Position numbers and translations under genes: made by a program. The notes below the pieces were generated by a model. That model searched no databases. It saw only the letters and a program-made list of their open reading frames with translations, and was not told the DNA's origin. Shown piece after piece: positions 1 to 8,424 of a stretch of DNA of 64,000 bases. Positions within the stretch are counted from its first letter, which is position 1. Each line of letters begins with the position of its first letter. The stretch comes from Salinihabitans flavidus. Its GTDB lineage: Bacteria > Pseudomonadota > Alphaproteobacteria > Rhodobacterales > Rhodobacteraceae. Where the stretch lies: assembly GCF_900110425.1 (NCBI RefSeq), contig NZ_FODS01000017.1, positions 28,364 to 92,363 on the forward strand. Reading direction: 5' to 3'.

Positions 1-64
1 CGAGGAAAGCCTCGCGCGGATCACGGAGGCAGCACAGGCCAATGCGGAGAAAGGACAGGGGTAA
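1..64 (+). CDS. 3' end of an upstream gene, probably glutamyl-tRNA synthetase
   Basis: Only the last 20 codons and a TAA stop are inside the window. The frame starts at base 2 and reads EESLARITEAAQANAEKGQG. The gene ends 73 bases before gltA on the same strand. In many Rhodobacteraceae gltX lies directly upstream of gltA, and the tail resembles the GltX C-terminal anticodon-binding end, so GltX is the best guess. Twenty residues cannot prove it, so no symbol is assigned. Confidence 0.4.
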   Translation, partial: EESLARITEAAQANAEKGQG

Positions 65-137
65 CCCGCCCTTAACGCTCTGCACGCAACAACCCCTCTG
101 GCGGTCCGCGCCAGGGCTTGAGAGGAAGGGATGAGTT

Positions 138-1433
138 ATGTCTGACACGAAGAGAACCGCGACCCTGTCGTTTGATGGTCAGTCTTTCGACTTGCCGGTG
201 TATTCGCCGACGGCCGGCCCGGATGTGATCGACATCCGAAAGCTGTACGGTCAGGCCGGCGTATTCACCTATGACCCCGGATTCACCTCCACCGCGTCCT
301 GCGACTCGACCATCACCTTCATTGATGGCGACAAGGGGGAGCTTCTGCACCGTGGCTACCCGATCGACCAGCTTGCCGAGAAATCGCATTACCTCGAAGT
401 GTGCTTCCTGCTGCTCTACGGCTATCTGCCCACCGCGACGGAGCTTGAGGATTTCGAAGAGCGCGTGACGCATCACACCATGCTGCACGAGCAGATGCAG
501 TATTTCTTCCGCGGCTTCCGGCGCGATGCGCACCCGATGGCGATCATGGTCGGCGTCGTGGGCGCCATGTCCGCCTTCTATCACGACAGCACCGACATCA
601 CCGACGAGTGGCAGCGCGAAGTCGCCTCGATCCGGTTGATTGCCAAGATGCCGACGATCGCGGCATGGGCCTACAAGTATTCCATCGGACAGCCCTTCGT
701 CTATCCGCGCAACGACCTCGACTATGCGTCGAATTTCCTGCGGATGTGCTTCGCCGTTCCCGCCGAGGAATACGAGGTCAACCCGATCCTTGCCCGCGCG
801 ATGGACCGTATCCTGACGCTTCATGCCGATCATGAGCAGAACGCCTCCACCTCCACGGTGCGGCTGGCCTCCTCATCCGGCGCCAACCCCTTCGCCTGTA
901 TCGCGGCGGGGATTGCCTGCCTGTGGGGCCCTGCGCATGGCGGTGCCAATCAGGCGTGCCTCGAAATGCTCAAGGAGATCGGCACCCCCGACCGCATCCC
1001 CGAGTTTATCGACCGCGCCAAGGACAAGGACGATCCGTTCCGCCTGATGGGCTTTGGCCACCGGGTCTACAAGAACACAGACCCGCGCGCCAAGGTGCTC
1101 AAGCAATCCGCAGACGAGGTGCTGGAGCTTCTCGGGGTCGACAACAACCCGCTTCTGCAAGTCGCCAAGGAGCTGGAAAAGGTCGCGCTCAACGATCCCT
1201 ATTTCGTTGAGAAGAAGCTCTTTCCGAATGTCGATTTCTACTCCGGGATCATTCTTGAGGCGATGGGCTTTCCCACCTCCATGTTCACCCCCGTCTTCGC
1301 CCTGTCGCGCACCGTGGGCTGGGTGAGCCAGTGGAAGGAGATGATCGCCGATCCGCAGAACAAGATCGGTCGCCCGCGGCAGCTTTATCTCGGTGAAACG
1401 CTGCGCGACTACGTCGATATCGAAGACCGCTGA
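138..1433 (+). CDS. gltA: Citrate synthase (type I, hexameric class)
   Basis: Condenses acetyl-CoA and oxaloacetate to citrate, the entry step of the TCA cycle, in the cytoplasm. The 431-residue protein matches the length of the Gram-negative hexameric enzymes (about 427). The catalytic triad is visible: His267 in PAHGG, His308 in GFGHRVY and Asp366 in FPNVDF. A purine-rich AGGAAGGGATGAG stretch precedes the ATG. It is probably transcribed alone or with the upstream gene, since a hairpin follows about 30 bases after the stop. Nothing unusual in sequence. Confidence 0.98.
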   Translation: MSDTKRTATLSFDGQSFDLPVYSPTAGPDVIDIRKLYGQAGVFTYDPGFTSTASCDSTITFIDGDKGELLHRGYPIDQLAEKSHYLEVCFLLLYGYLPTATELEDFEERVTHHTMLHEQMQYFFRGFRRDAHPMAIMVGVVGAMSAFYHDSTDITDEWQREVASIRLIAKMPTIAAWAYKYSIGQPFVYPRNDLDYASNFLRMCFAVPAEEYEVNPILARAMDRILTLHADHEQNASTSTVRLASSSGANPFACIAAGIACLWGPAHGGANQACLEMLKEIGTPDRIPEFIDRAKDKDDPFRLMGFGHRVYKNTDPRAKVLKQSADEVLELLGVDNNPLLQVAKELEKVALNDPYFVEKKLFPNVDFYSGIILEAMGFPTSMFTPVFALSRTVGWVSQWKEMIADPQNKIGRPRQLYLGETLRDYVDIEDR

Positions 1434-1463
1434 CCTCGGGCCTTGTCGGTCCCTGATCTTGCG

Positions 1464-1491
1464 GGCATCGCGCCATTTTCGGCGCGGTGCC
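1464..1491 (+). terminator. Hairpin downstream of gltA, possible terminator
   Basis: An 11-bp inverted repeat (GGCATCGCGCC / GGCGCGGTGCC, one G-U pair) with a 6-base loop lies 30 bases after the gltA stop. Only a weak T-containing tail follows (TTGACTGT), so intrinsic termination is plausible but not certain. Confidence 0.45.
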
Positions 1492-1769
1492 TTGACTGTC
1501 GCACCCCAGTTTTACTCAAAGTGATTCGGTATCCGCACCAGGGCCATGTTTCCACGCTTGGGACAATCTTCGACGGGCCCCCAAGTGTCCAACATCAGGA
1601 AACACCGCCCGCACAGAAAGCTTCTTGAAAATCAATGCCGTAGGCAGAATGTGATTTTTTTGTGTTCTTTGTGTGAAAAGTCTCGGCCTAAATTCTCCTG
1701 CCCCGCGCTCAAATTCTGCCCAACAAACTTCTGCGCGTTTGACCCGTATGGATTTCAGGAGGAACCGAC
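1492..1769. other. AT-richer spacer upstream of the acidic protein gene
   Basis: This 278-base stretch is richer in A/T than its surroundings, especially 1620-1700. It must hold the promoter of the next gene, but no -35/-10 pair with good spacing stood out. A strong AGGAGGAA ribosome binding site is at the right end, just before the ATG at 1770. No RNA gene or repeat was recognised. Confidence 0.4.
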
Positions 1770-3005
1770 ATGACCGGAGATGTCACGGAAACACCGGAGA
1801 AAGAGTCCGTCAAGATTACCCTTGGCTGCGAACCACGTATCATTGTCACGGTTACTGAAACCGATGGAAACCTGATGTTCAGCCTCGCGCCCGAAGACCC
1901 GGACGCGGAAATGCCCGATCTGGATGGTTTCTTCTTCAATGTCACCGATGAGTCCAAACTTGACACACTGACTGTTTTCCCAAGCGTCAACGTTGAAAAC
2001 AGCGACGGCCTCAAGGTTACAGGATACGAGGCCGAAGCTGACAGCGCCGACAGCCTGAGCAATGGGGCCACCCTCACAGAGCAATACGATGTCGGAGTGC
2101 AATTTGGCACCACCGATGATTCGACGGAAGGCGAGGTCAATGAGATCGCCTTCACCCTGTATTCGGGAGGCAACCTGTCGCTCGACGATATCGACCTCGA
2201 AAGCTTCGCCGCAGTGATCAATTCCGATACCGAGGATGGTCTGGTGCTGACCACGAATGACGAGCTGAATGAGGGCGAAATCGAAAGCTTCGAAGGCGAC
2301 TCGAACGATGATGGCGACAAGGAGGACCCCGACACCTGCGCCTTCACCGTCGAAGGCGAGGTCAATGTCGAGGTCATCATGTCAGAGCTTGAGGACGGCT
2401 CGATCCAGTTCGACCTGTCCGTGCTTCAGGGCGACGACCCCGACGCCACCGGCTCCATCGGGGATCTGCGCGGGTTGTTTTTCGATGTTGCCGACGAGGG
2501 CATCCTCGAAGGGCTCACCATCACCGGCGACGATGTGACCCGTTCGGAGTTCGAGGCCGATGGCGTAACCAATCTCGGTCAGGGCAACAATCTGAATGGC
2601 GAGATCGTGAATGAAAACGGGGCCTTCGATGGCGGCGTCTCCTTCGGCACGCCGGGCGCGGGCAAGGATGACATTCAGGAAACCAGCTTTATCCTGAGCC
2701 ATCCCGACGGGCTCAGCCTTGCGGATTTCGAAGGGCAGGACATCGGGTTGCGCCTGACCTCCGTGGGCGAGGAAGGCGGGGACCGTGACGGCTCTCTCAA
2801 GCTGATCGGGCAATGCCCGCCGGGCGGCGACGATCCCAAGGATCCCGAATGCGAATACCAGTATGAGCTTGAGGACGTCATGAAACTCATGACGATGGAA
2901 GAGTCGGAAGACGACTCCGCCCCGGAAGAGGACGAGGACGACGGCCCCGGCGGCCCGCCGGCCCATGTCCGCGCCATGCTGGAAGAACATGGGGTCTTCG
3001 CCTGA
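1770..3005 (+). CDS. Acidic protein with two copies of an unrecognised domain
   Basis: Function unknown. The 411-residue product is extremely rich in Asp and Glu. It contains two related blocks, roughly residues 23-153 and 197-333. Shared landmarks are DLDGFFFNVTDE (50-61) against DLRGLFFDVADE (232-243), and VGVQFGT (108-114) against GGVSFGT (288-294). The blocks are joined by an acidic linker, and the C-terminus is also acidic with a Gly/Pro patch. There is no signal peptide or membrane segment. The composition suggests a beta-rich domain that may bind calcium or be secreted by a leaderless route such as type I secretion, but no RTX nonapeptides are present and this is inference. It is monocistronic: a strong Shine-Dalgarno sequence stands before it and a strong terminator behind it. 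Confidence 0.75.
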   Translation: MTGDVTETPEKESVKITLGCEPRIIVTVTETDGNLMFSLAPEDPDAEMPDLDGFFFNVTDESKLDTLTVFPSVNVENSDGLKVTGYEAEADSADSLSNGATLTEQYDVGVQFGTTDDSTEGEVNEIAFTLYSGGNLSLDDIDLESFAAVINSDTEDGLVLTTNDELNEGEIESFEGDSNDDGDKEDPDTCAFTVEGEVNVEVIMSELEDGSIQFDLSVLQGDDPDATGSIGDLRGLFFDVADEGILEGLTITGDDVTRSEFEADGVTNLGQGNNLNGEIVNENGAFDGGVSFGTPGAGKDDIQETSFILSHPDGLSLADFEGQDIGLRLTSVGEEGGDRDGSLKLIGQCPPGGDDPKDPECEYQYELEDVMKLMTMEESEDDSAPEEDEDDGPGGPPAHVRAMLEEHGVFA

Positions 3006-3060
3006 TCCACGCCCCTGTCCGACAAGATCAGGTCCGTCTTGGGGAGGGGCGGGCCTGACC

Positions 3061-3112
3061 GCCGGCCGCCTGACTGCAAAAGGGGATTTTGCAGACGGCG
3101 GCCGGCTTTTTT
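3061..3112 (+). terminator. Strong intrinsic terminator
   Basis: GC-rich stem of about 18 bp (left arm 3061-3081, right arm 3087-3106) with small asymmetries, followed by TTTTTT at 3107-3112. It lies 56 bases after the acidic protein gene and before the convergent isomerase gene. Confidence 0.9.
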
Positions 3113-3148
3113 GGCTTTGCCCGCGTCAGGCCCGCGCGCCTGCGCCGA

Positions 3149-3925
3149 TCAGCGTCCTTCGAATTGTGCCGGGCGTTTTTCGAGAAAGGCCAGAACGCCT
3201 TCCTGAAAATCCCGCGAAGCGCCGCTTTTGCCCTGCAGTTTCGCCTCGAGCGACAGCTGCTCCTCAAGGTCATTGCCCCAGGTCGCGCGGATCGCCTCCT
3301 TGATATGGCGATAGGCGGCAGTCGGCCCTTCGGCAAGGAATGCGGCCCGCTCGTTTACCCTGTCCTCGAACCGCTCATCGGGCACCGCCTCCCAGATCAG
3401 GCCCCAGTCGTCGGCCTGCTTCGCGCTGATCCGGTCGGCAAAGAGCGCCGCCCCCATCGCCTTGGCCTGCCCCATGGCGCGCGGCATGGCGTAGGTGCCG
3501 CCCGCGTCGGGGATCAGCCCGATCCGCGCAAAGGCTTGCAGGAAATAGGCGCTCTCGCTGGCGATCACCACATCCGCCGCCAGAGCCAGATTGGCCCCCG
3601 CGCCCGCCGCCGCGCCATTGACAGCGGCGATGGTCGGCACCGGGCAACCGCTCAGCGCACGCAGCATCGGGGCGTATTCGTCGCGCAGGATACGCTCCAG
3701 ATCAAGCTCCGCCGCGCTGCCGCCATCGCCCAGATCCTGCCCGGCGCAGAAGGCCCGCCCCGCCCCCGTCAGCACCACAACCCGCGCCTCCTCACCGCTG
3801 CGGCGAAAGGCATGGGTCAACTCGGCGCGCATCTGCGCGGTCATCGAGTTCATCACGTCCGGCCGGTTGAGCGTCACCCGCGCGATCCCGCCGCTGAGCT
3901 CATAGGTTATGGTCTGGTAATCCAT
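3149..3925 (-). CDS. Enoyl-CoA hydratase/isomerase family protein, PaaG-like
   Basis: Crotonase-fold enzyme of 258 residues. It closely follows the pattern of PaaG, the epoxyphenylacetyl-CoA (oxepin-forming) isomerase: GAGRAFCAGQDLGDG for the first oxyanion-hole region, AAGAGANLALAADVV for the second, GLIPDAGGTY with the acidic residue used by PaaG, and the ending FLEKRPAQFEGR. No other phenylacetate genes are nearby, so the physiological substrate is uncertain; a general fatty-acid enoyl-CoA isomerase or hydratase role is possible. The start at 3925 (MDYQTITYEL) gives the usual family N-terminus; an upstream extension is open but not family-like. It follows ccmH on the same strand with a gap of about 70 bases. 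Confidence 0.85.
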   Translation of the reverse strand: MDYQTITYELSGGIARVTLNRPDVMNSMTAQMRAELTHAFRRSGEEARVVVLTGAGRAFCAGQDLGDGGSAAELDLERILRDEYAPMLRALSGCPVPTIAAVNGAAAGAGANLALAADVVIASESAYFLQAFARIGLIPDAGGTYAMPRAMGQAKAMGAALFADRISAKQADDWGLIWEAVPDERFEDRVNERAAFLAEGPTAAYRHIKEAIRATWGNDLEEQLSLEAKLQGKSGASRDFQEGVLAFLEKRPAQFEGR

Positions 3926-3998
3926 TTCGCGCCCTCTTTGCGTTGCCTGTCGGGGCCAGCATACCCGCGCCGCCCCGCGATCAAAGCACAACCGCGCG

Positions 3999-4466
3999 TC
4001 AGTCCTTCAGGATTTCGTCGAGCCGCGCCTGCTCCTGCGCGCTCAGGTCGTCCTCGCTGCGTCCCGGCGACGCCGCCCGCCGCCGCAGATAAAACCCCGC
4101 CACGATCAGCGCCAGCAAGAGCCCCGCCGGCCCCGCCGCCCAGAGCATGATGTTGCTCCCGCCCGTGCCCGGACGCAGCAGCACGTATTCGCCGTAGCGC
4201 GCCACGATGAAATCCATCACCTCGGCGTCGCTGTCGCCGGCCACCAGCCGCTCGCGCACCAGTAGCCGCAGATCCCGCGCCAGTTCCGCGTTGCTCTCGT
4301 CGATGCTCTCGTTCCGGCACACAAGGCAGCGCAGATCCTGCGACAGTTCGCGCGCCCGCGCCTCCAGCGCCGGATCGTCGAGGACCTCATCGGGCTGCAC
4401 CGCCATCGCGGGCAGCGCCAGTGCCGCCACCGTCAGTGCGGCCCCGATCAGTCGTCGCATATTCAT
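3999..4466 (-). CDS. ccmH: Cytochrome c maturation protein CcmH
   Basis: Thioredoxin-like periplasmic subunit of the cytochrome c heme lyase. It keeps apocytochrome CXXCH cysteines reduced for heme attachment. The 155-residue protein has an N-terminal signal (residues 1-22), the LRCLVCRNESI motif with Cys47 and Cys50, and one membrane segment at about 107-127 that anchors it in the inner membrane. It is the short, single-domain form without the CcmI-like TPR extension. Its start overlaps the ccmF stop by four bases (ATGA), indicating translational coupling. Confidence 0.96.
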   Translation of the reverse strand: MNMRRLIGAALTVAALALPAMAVQPDEVLDDPALEARARELSQDLRCLVCRNESIDESNAELARDLRLLVRERLVAGDSDAEVMDFIVARYGEYVLLRPGTGGSNIMLWAAGPAGLLLALIVAGFYLRRRAASPGRSEDDLSAQEQARLDEILKD

Positions 4467-6439
4467 TCCGCCGGCACCCCCTGCGCCGGGGCGACCGGGG
4501 TCTTGCGCGCCGCGCCCGCCGCCACGCGGAACCGCCGATCTGTGAGAGACAGCGTGCCCCCCAGTGCCATCAGAAGTGCGCCGAGCCAGATCCAGTTGGT
4601 CAGCGGCTTGATATAGGTGCGCACGGTATAGCCGCCCCCGTCCTGCGCATCGCCCAGCACCACATAGACATCGCGCAGGAACCGATAATCAATCGCCGCC
4701 TCGGTCGTCGGCATCCCGGCCACCGGGTAGACCCGCTTTTCCGGATGCAGAAGTGCAATCTCCTGTCCGTCCTGGAACAATCGCACATCGCCCATGGTCG
4801 AGACATAGTTCGGCCCCTCGACCTGGCGCACACCCTCCAGTGTCAATTCAAACGCGCCCACGGTGAAGCTCTCGCCAATCCGGGCCGCGCGAATATCCTC
4901 TTCCTGCCACGCCGTCAGCCCGGCAATGCCGAGCATCGTCACACCCAGACCGGAATGGGCCACCACCCGGCCCCAGTCCGCGCGGGGCAGCCGCAGATAG
5001 CGCCCGACGTTGAAGCCCCGCCCGGCCCGGCTCCACAGATCGGTGAGCGCCCCGAACACCAGCCACGCGCCGAGGAAAAGCCCGATCGGTCCCACAAGGC
5101 TCCGCCCCGTCTGCATGGTCCATGCCAGCCCGGCGATCGCCAGCGCCAGCCCCAGCGCGGGAAACAGCGGACGGATCGCCCGGCTGATTTTCGCGCGCTT
5201 CCACGGCATCATCGCGCCGATCGGAAGCACCGCACCCAGCACCATCATGAAGGGCGTGAAGGCCATGTTGAAGAACGGCGGCCCCACGCTCAGCTTGCGG
5301 TCAAACAGCATCTCGGCCACCAGCGGCCAGATCGTGCCGACGAAGACCACGAAACAGGCCACTGCCAGCAACACGTTGTTGAGCAGCAGAACACTCTCCC
5401 GGCTGACCATCGAGAACATGCCGCGCGCCTGCAACGCCCCCGACCGGACCGCGAAAAGCGTGAGAGAGCCGCCCATGAACACGGCCAGAATCGCAAGGAT
5501 ATACACCCCGCGCTCCGGATCATTGGCAAAGGCATGCACGCTCGTGATCACCCCGGATCGCACGATGAAGGTTCCGATCAGGGAAAAGCCAAAAGCCATG
5601 ATCGCCAGAAGAATGGTCCAGCTCTTGAGCGATTCGCGCTTTTCCACCACGATGGCCGAATGCAGCAGCGCCGCCGCGAGTAGCCACGGCATGAAGCTGG
5701 CATTCTCGACCGGGTCCCAGAACCAGAAGCCGCCCCAACCAAGCTCGTAATAGGCCCACCACGATCCCAGAGCGATCCCGATGGTCAGGAAAATCCACGC
5801 GGCGAGCGTCCACGGCCGTACCCAGCGTGCCCAGGCGGCATCCACCCGCCCCTCGATCAACGCCGCCACCGCAAAGGAAAACGACATCGAAAGCCCGACA
5901 TAGCCGAGGTAAAGGAACGGTGGATGGAACGCGAGGCCGGGGTCTTGCAACAGCGGGTTGAGATCCTGCCCGTCAAAGGGCGGCATGGCCAGCCGCGTGA
6001 ACGGGTTGGAGGTAAAGAGGATGAATCCGAAAAACGCCACGCCCACGGCGGCCTGCACCGCAAGCGCCCGCGCCCGCAGGCCGGGCGGCAGGTTGCCCCC
6101 GAACCATGCAAGGCAAGCCCCGAACAGCGTCAGGATCAGCACCCAAAGCAACATGGAGCCCTCGTGGTTTCCCCATGTGCCGCTGATCTTGTAGATGAGC
6201 GGCTTGAGCGAATGGGAATTGGCCACCACCAGCCGCAGCGAGAAGTCGGACCCGATAAAGGCCCATGTCAGCGCGGCAAAGGAAAACCCGGTCAGCAGAA
6301 ATTGAATTTTCGCTGCAGGTTCGGCCACCGCCATCAGGGCGGGCCGCCCCGTCTGGGCACCGATCAGTGGAAGCGTGGCCTGCACGATCGCGGTGCAGGC
6401 GGCGAGGATAAGGGCAAAGTGGCCGAGTTCTACTATCAT
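4463..6439 (-). CDS. ccmF: Heme lyase subunit CcmF
   Basis: Large integral membrane protein that holds heme b from holo-CcmE and, with CcmH, ligates it to apocytochrome c on the periplasmic side. The 658-residue protein carries the tryptophan-rich WWD domain at about residues 227-249 (GWGGFWFWDPVEN), conserved histidines in WGNHEGS and FHPPFLYLGY, and many hydrophobic segments. The ATG at 6439 gives the typical MIVELGHFAL start. It is followed by coupled ccmH. The other half of the pathway in this window, ccmE, is 1.5 kb upstream and separated by two phage-type lysis genes. Confidence 0.98.
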   Translation of the reverse strand: MIVELGHFALILAACTAIVQATLPLIGAQTGRPALMAVAEPAAKIQFLLTGFSFAALTWAFIGSDFSLRLVVANSHSLKPLIYKISGTWGNHEGSMLLWVLILTLFGACLAWFGGNLPPGLRARALAVQAAVGVAFFGFILFTSNPFTRLAMPPFDGQDLNPLLQDPGLAFHPPFLYLGYVGLSMSFSFAVAALIEGRVDAAWARWVRPWTLAAWIFLTIGIALGSWWAYYELGWGGFWFWDPVENASFMPWLLAAALLHSAIVVEKRESLKSWTILLAIMAFGFSLIGTFIVRSGVITSVHAFANDPERGVYILAILAVFMGGSLTLFAVRSGALQARGMFSMVSRESVLLLNNVLLAVACFVVFVGTIWPLVAEMLFDRKLSVGPPFFNMAFTPFMMVLGAVLPIGAMMPWKRAKISRAIRPLFPALGLALAIAGLAWTMQTGRSLVGPIGLFLGAWLVFGALTDLWSRAGRGFNVGRYLRLPRADWGRVVAHSGLGVTMLGIAGLTAWQEEDIRAARIGESFTVGAFELTLEGVRQVEGPNYVSTMGDVRLFQDGQEIALLHPEKRVYPVAGMPTTEAAIDYRFLRDVYVVLGDAQDGGGYTVRTYIKPLTNWIWLGALLMALGGTLSLTDRRFRVAAGAARKTPVAPAQGVPAE

Positions 6440-6543
6440 ATTGCAATCTATAAGACGCCCGCCGCCCCGCGCCAATGGCAAAGGTGCCACGCGGGCGATC
6501 ACATTGTCGCGGCCCGGCCATCATGCCGCTGGTCTGCGCGCTT

Positions 6544-7104
6544 TCACCGCTGCGCACCGCGGTCCCGCCCCCAGTCGCGCAGGGCCGGATTCGCGTCCGC
6601 CCCGGTCTCATCCTGCGCGCCTACTCTGCTGTCCGGCGTGCGCAACCCGCGCAGATCCTCGATACTCTCCACCACCTGCGGCGCGCGGCTCAGGCTGCGG
6701 GCGATGTCGCGCTGAAACGCCTGCCCCTTCGCCTGATAGCGCGCCCCGAAATAAAAGCTCACGATCACGCCAAGCAGCCACCACAGCGGCTCCGGCACAA
6801 GCGCGATACCCTGCATCCGCTCCGCGAACCATACGGGCGCGACCATCGCAGCAATGAACAGCCCGATACACCCAAGCGCCATCATCGGGCGCGGCAAACG
6901 GTTGATCCCGTCCATGATCGCGTCGAACCGCGACCGGCGTTGCCCTGCGAACTCTGCGCCGAACTGCTGCATCGCCTGCGCCCGCGCATCCGCGCCCCGC
7001 GCCGCGCCGGATTCGGCGTTTTCGCGGAAAACCTCGGCGGTTTCGCGAATCACATTGCGTCCGCCGCCGAAAACCGCCTCCACAATCGCCGCGATCAGCC
7101 CCAT
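6544..7104 (-). CDS. GTA-type holin (3TM holin family)
   Basis: Small membrane protein of 186 residues. It has an N-terminal hydrophobic helix (GLIAAIVEAVFGG), two further segments (PMMALGCIGLFIAAMVAPVW and PLWWLLGVIVSFYFGARYQ), and a charged C-terminal tail. This layout and sequence match the three-TM holin family linked to gene transfer agent release in Rhodobacterales. Its role would be to permeabilise the inner membrane so the endolysin reaches the cell wall. Its start overlaps the endolysin 3' end by 10 bases, as expected for a lysis cassette. No structural GTA genes are present in the window; in Rhodobacter capsulatus the lysis pair also lies away from the main cluster. Confidence 0.85.
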   Translation of the reverse strand: MGLIAAIVEAVFGGGRNVIRETAEVFRENAESGAARGADARAQAMQQFGAEFAGQRRSRFDAIMDGINRLPRPMMALGCIGLFIAAMVAPVWFAERMQGIALVPEPLWWLLGVIVSFYFGARYQAKGQAFQRDIARSLSRAPQVVESIEDLRGLRTPDSRVGAQDETGADANPALRDWGRDRGAQR

Positions 7105-7706
7105 GCCGCGACCCTCCGCTGAAACGCGGCGTCCGACAGGTGATAGCGCGGCGCAATGAACTCCTCGGCCCGGCGGATCCAGCCGCCCTTGCCGCCCGCT
7201 CGCGTGCGGGCGTACTTGCGGCTGGCCGGACGCCTGTCGGCCAGCGCGAAGTAGTAATTGCGCCGCTCGATCCCGTAGGCATCCGCGATAAGATCGGGCG
7301 CGGCCCGCGCCGCACGCTCCGCCGCCGCGATGGTCTGCGGGCCGATCACGCCATCCACCGTCAGCGCCTCGCCCATGTCATTGAGCAGCTCTTGCAGAAT
7401 CTTCACCGCGTTGGCGCCCGCGTTCACATACATGTCGAACACCGTCGCGCGCAGCACCTCGGGCAAGTCGCCGATCCGGGGTGTCTCGTAGTAATGCGCA
7501 ATGAAAATGTCCCTGGCCTGCGCCCGGCTCAACCGCCGGACATCGGCCGTGCCCACATCCCCGTCGCCGTTCAGATCGACGCCAAGGCGCCGCATCGTGT
7601 GGATCGTCACGCCGTATTTCGTGGCCCCGCCGGGATCGTCCGGGTCGTTCACGAACCCGCCTTCCCGCGCCACGATCTCTTCGGCAATCTGCTCAACGCT
7701 TTTCAT
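7095..7706 (-). CDS. GTA-type endolysin, glycoside hydrolase 108 family
   Basis: Muramidase-like cell wall hydrolase of 203 residues. The N-terminal GH108 signature is clear: the catalytic Glu15 in REGGFVNDPDDPGGATKYG. It is followed by an EF-hand-like loop (DLNGDGDVGTADVRRL, about 45-60) and a C-terminal peptidoglycan-binding segment (LTVDGVIGPQTIAAAERA). No signal peptide is seen, so it depends on the adjacent holin. It is the first gene of a two-gene lysis cassette that sits between ccmE and ccmF. The region upstream holds an 11-bp repeat array and isolated TTAAC/TTAAG elements. Confidence 0.9.
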   Translation of the reverse strand: MKSVEQIAEEIVAREGGFVNDPDDPGGATKYGVTIHTMRRLGVDLNGDGDVGTADVRRLSRAQARDIFIAHYYETPRIGDLPEVLRATVFDMYVNAGANAVKILQELLNDMGEALTVDGVIGPQTIAAAERAARAAPDLIADAYGIERRNYYFALADRRPASRKYARTRAGGKGGWIRRAEEFIAPRYHLSDAAFQRRVAAWG

Positions 7707-7832
7707 CGGGTCCGCCTCGCCGCTGTGATCATCGCGGCGCAGACTGGCGCAGATCGGTTAAGCGAGCCCAAGCGCGCCGCGCGTTGCATGTCCGGGGCGC
7801 GCTCCGTTCATTGCGGCCCGAGCGGCCCCCGG

Positions 7833-7875
7833 CACCGACGCGATGCCGACAAAATACCGACGTTATACCGACGTG
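7833..7875 (+). repeat. 11-bp tandem array, copy 1 (four units)
   Basis: Four consecutive units: CACCGACGCG, ATGCCGACAAA, ATACCGACGTT, ATACCGACGTG. They lie 127-169 bases upstream of the endolysin start and downstream of ccmE. A GTTAAC sequence follows at 7887-7892. The same unit recurs in three other intergenic regions (23311, 37556, 54951). Confidence 0.9.
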
Positions 7876-7911
7876 GCGTTCGCGGCGTTAACCATGATCC
7901 GGCGACTCACG

Positions 7912-7945
7912 AAAAAGGCCCGCGCTCTGCCGGGCGCGGGCCTTT
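7912..7945 (-). terminator. Intrinsic terminator of the argC/ccmE unit
   Basis: Perfect 9-bp stem GGCCCGCGC / GCGCGGGCC (7917-7925 with 7934-7942) and an 8-base loop. Read on the minus strand it is followed by TTTTT, 27 bases after the ccmE stop. It separates ccmE transcription from the lysis cassette. Confidence 0.85.
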
Positions 7946-7971
7946 CCGAAATACGGCACAGATGGGGGTGA

Positions 7972-8415
7972 TCAGGCGTCGGGCTCCTTGTAGACGCCTT
8001 GCTCCTTGAGCGCGTCCATCACTTCCTTCGGCATGTAGGTCTCGTCATGTTTGGCAAGGATTTCAGAGGCCTCGAAGACGCCGTTGACGTAACGCCCGGT
8101 TCCCACCATCCCCTGATTCTCGGCAAAGAGATCGGGCAGCACCCCCTTGAAGGTCACCGGCACCGATGCGCCGCCATCGGTCACCGAAAAGCGCACCGTA
8201 TCGCCCTGCCCGCGCACGATGCTGCCCTCCTCCACCAGACCGCCAATCCGGAACGTCTCTCCCGGCCCCGGCGGCTCCTCCATCACCTGACTGGGCGAGC
8301 GGAAGAAGTTGATCCCGTCGCGCATGGCGTATCCAATCAGCGCGGTGGACACCAGAAGTGTCAACACCGCTACCATAATCACTTGAATTCGCCGCTTTTT
8401 TTTCAGGTTTCGCAT
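7972..8415 (-). CDS. ccmE: Heme chaperone CcmE
   Basis: Periplasmic heme chaperone that binds heme covalently and passes it to CcmF. The 147-residue protein has an N-terminal membrane anchor (residues 10-31) and an OB-fold domain. The heme-attachment His123 sits in AKHDETYMP, with Tyr127 as the usual axial ligand of the HXXXY motif. It starts 9 bases after argC ends and is probably co-transcribed with it. Confidence 0.97.
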   Translation of the reverse strand: MRNLKKKRRIQVIMVAVLTLLVSTALIGYAMRDGINFFRSPSQVMEEPPGPGETFRIGGLVEEGSIVRGQGDTVRFSVTDGGASVPVTFKGVLPDLFAENQGMVGTGRYVNGVFEASEILAKHDETYMPKEVMDALKEQGVYKEPDA

Positions 8416-8424
8416 GGTCTCTCC

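Noticed and set aside
3089..4150. Open frame of 353 codons on the plus strand over the PaaG-like gene
   Set aside because: Opposite strand of a well-matched crotonase gene; it begins inside the terminator region and has no family features.
6544..7706. Resident prophage
   Set aside because: Only the endolysin and holin are present; there are no capsid, tail, terminase, integrase or repressor genes, so a GTA lysis cassette is the better reading.
7756..7763. Full CtrA box upstream of the endolysin
   Set aside because: Only isolated TTAA half-sites are present at 7758 and 7888; the second half at seven bases is missing.
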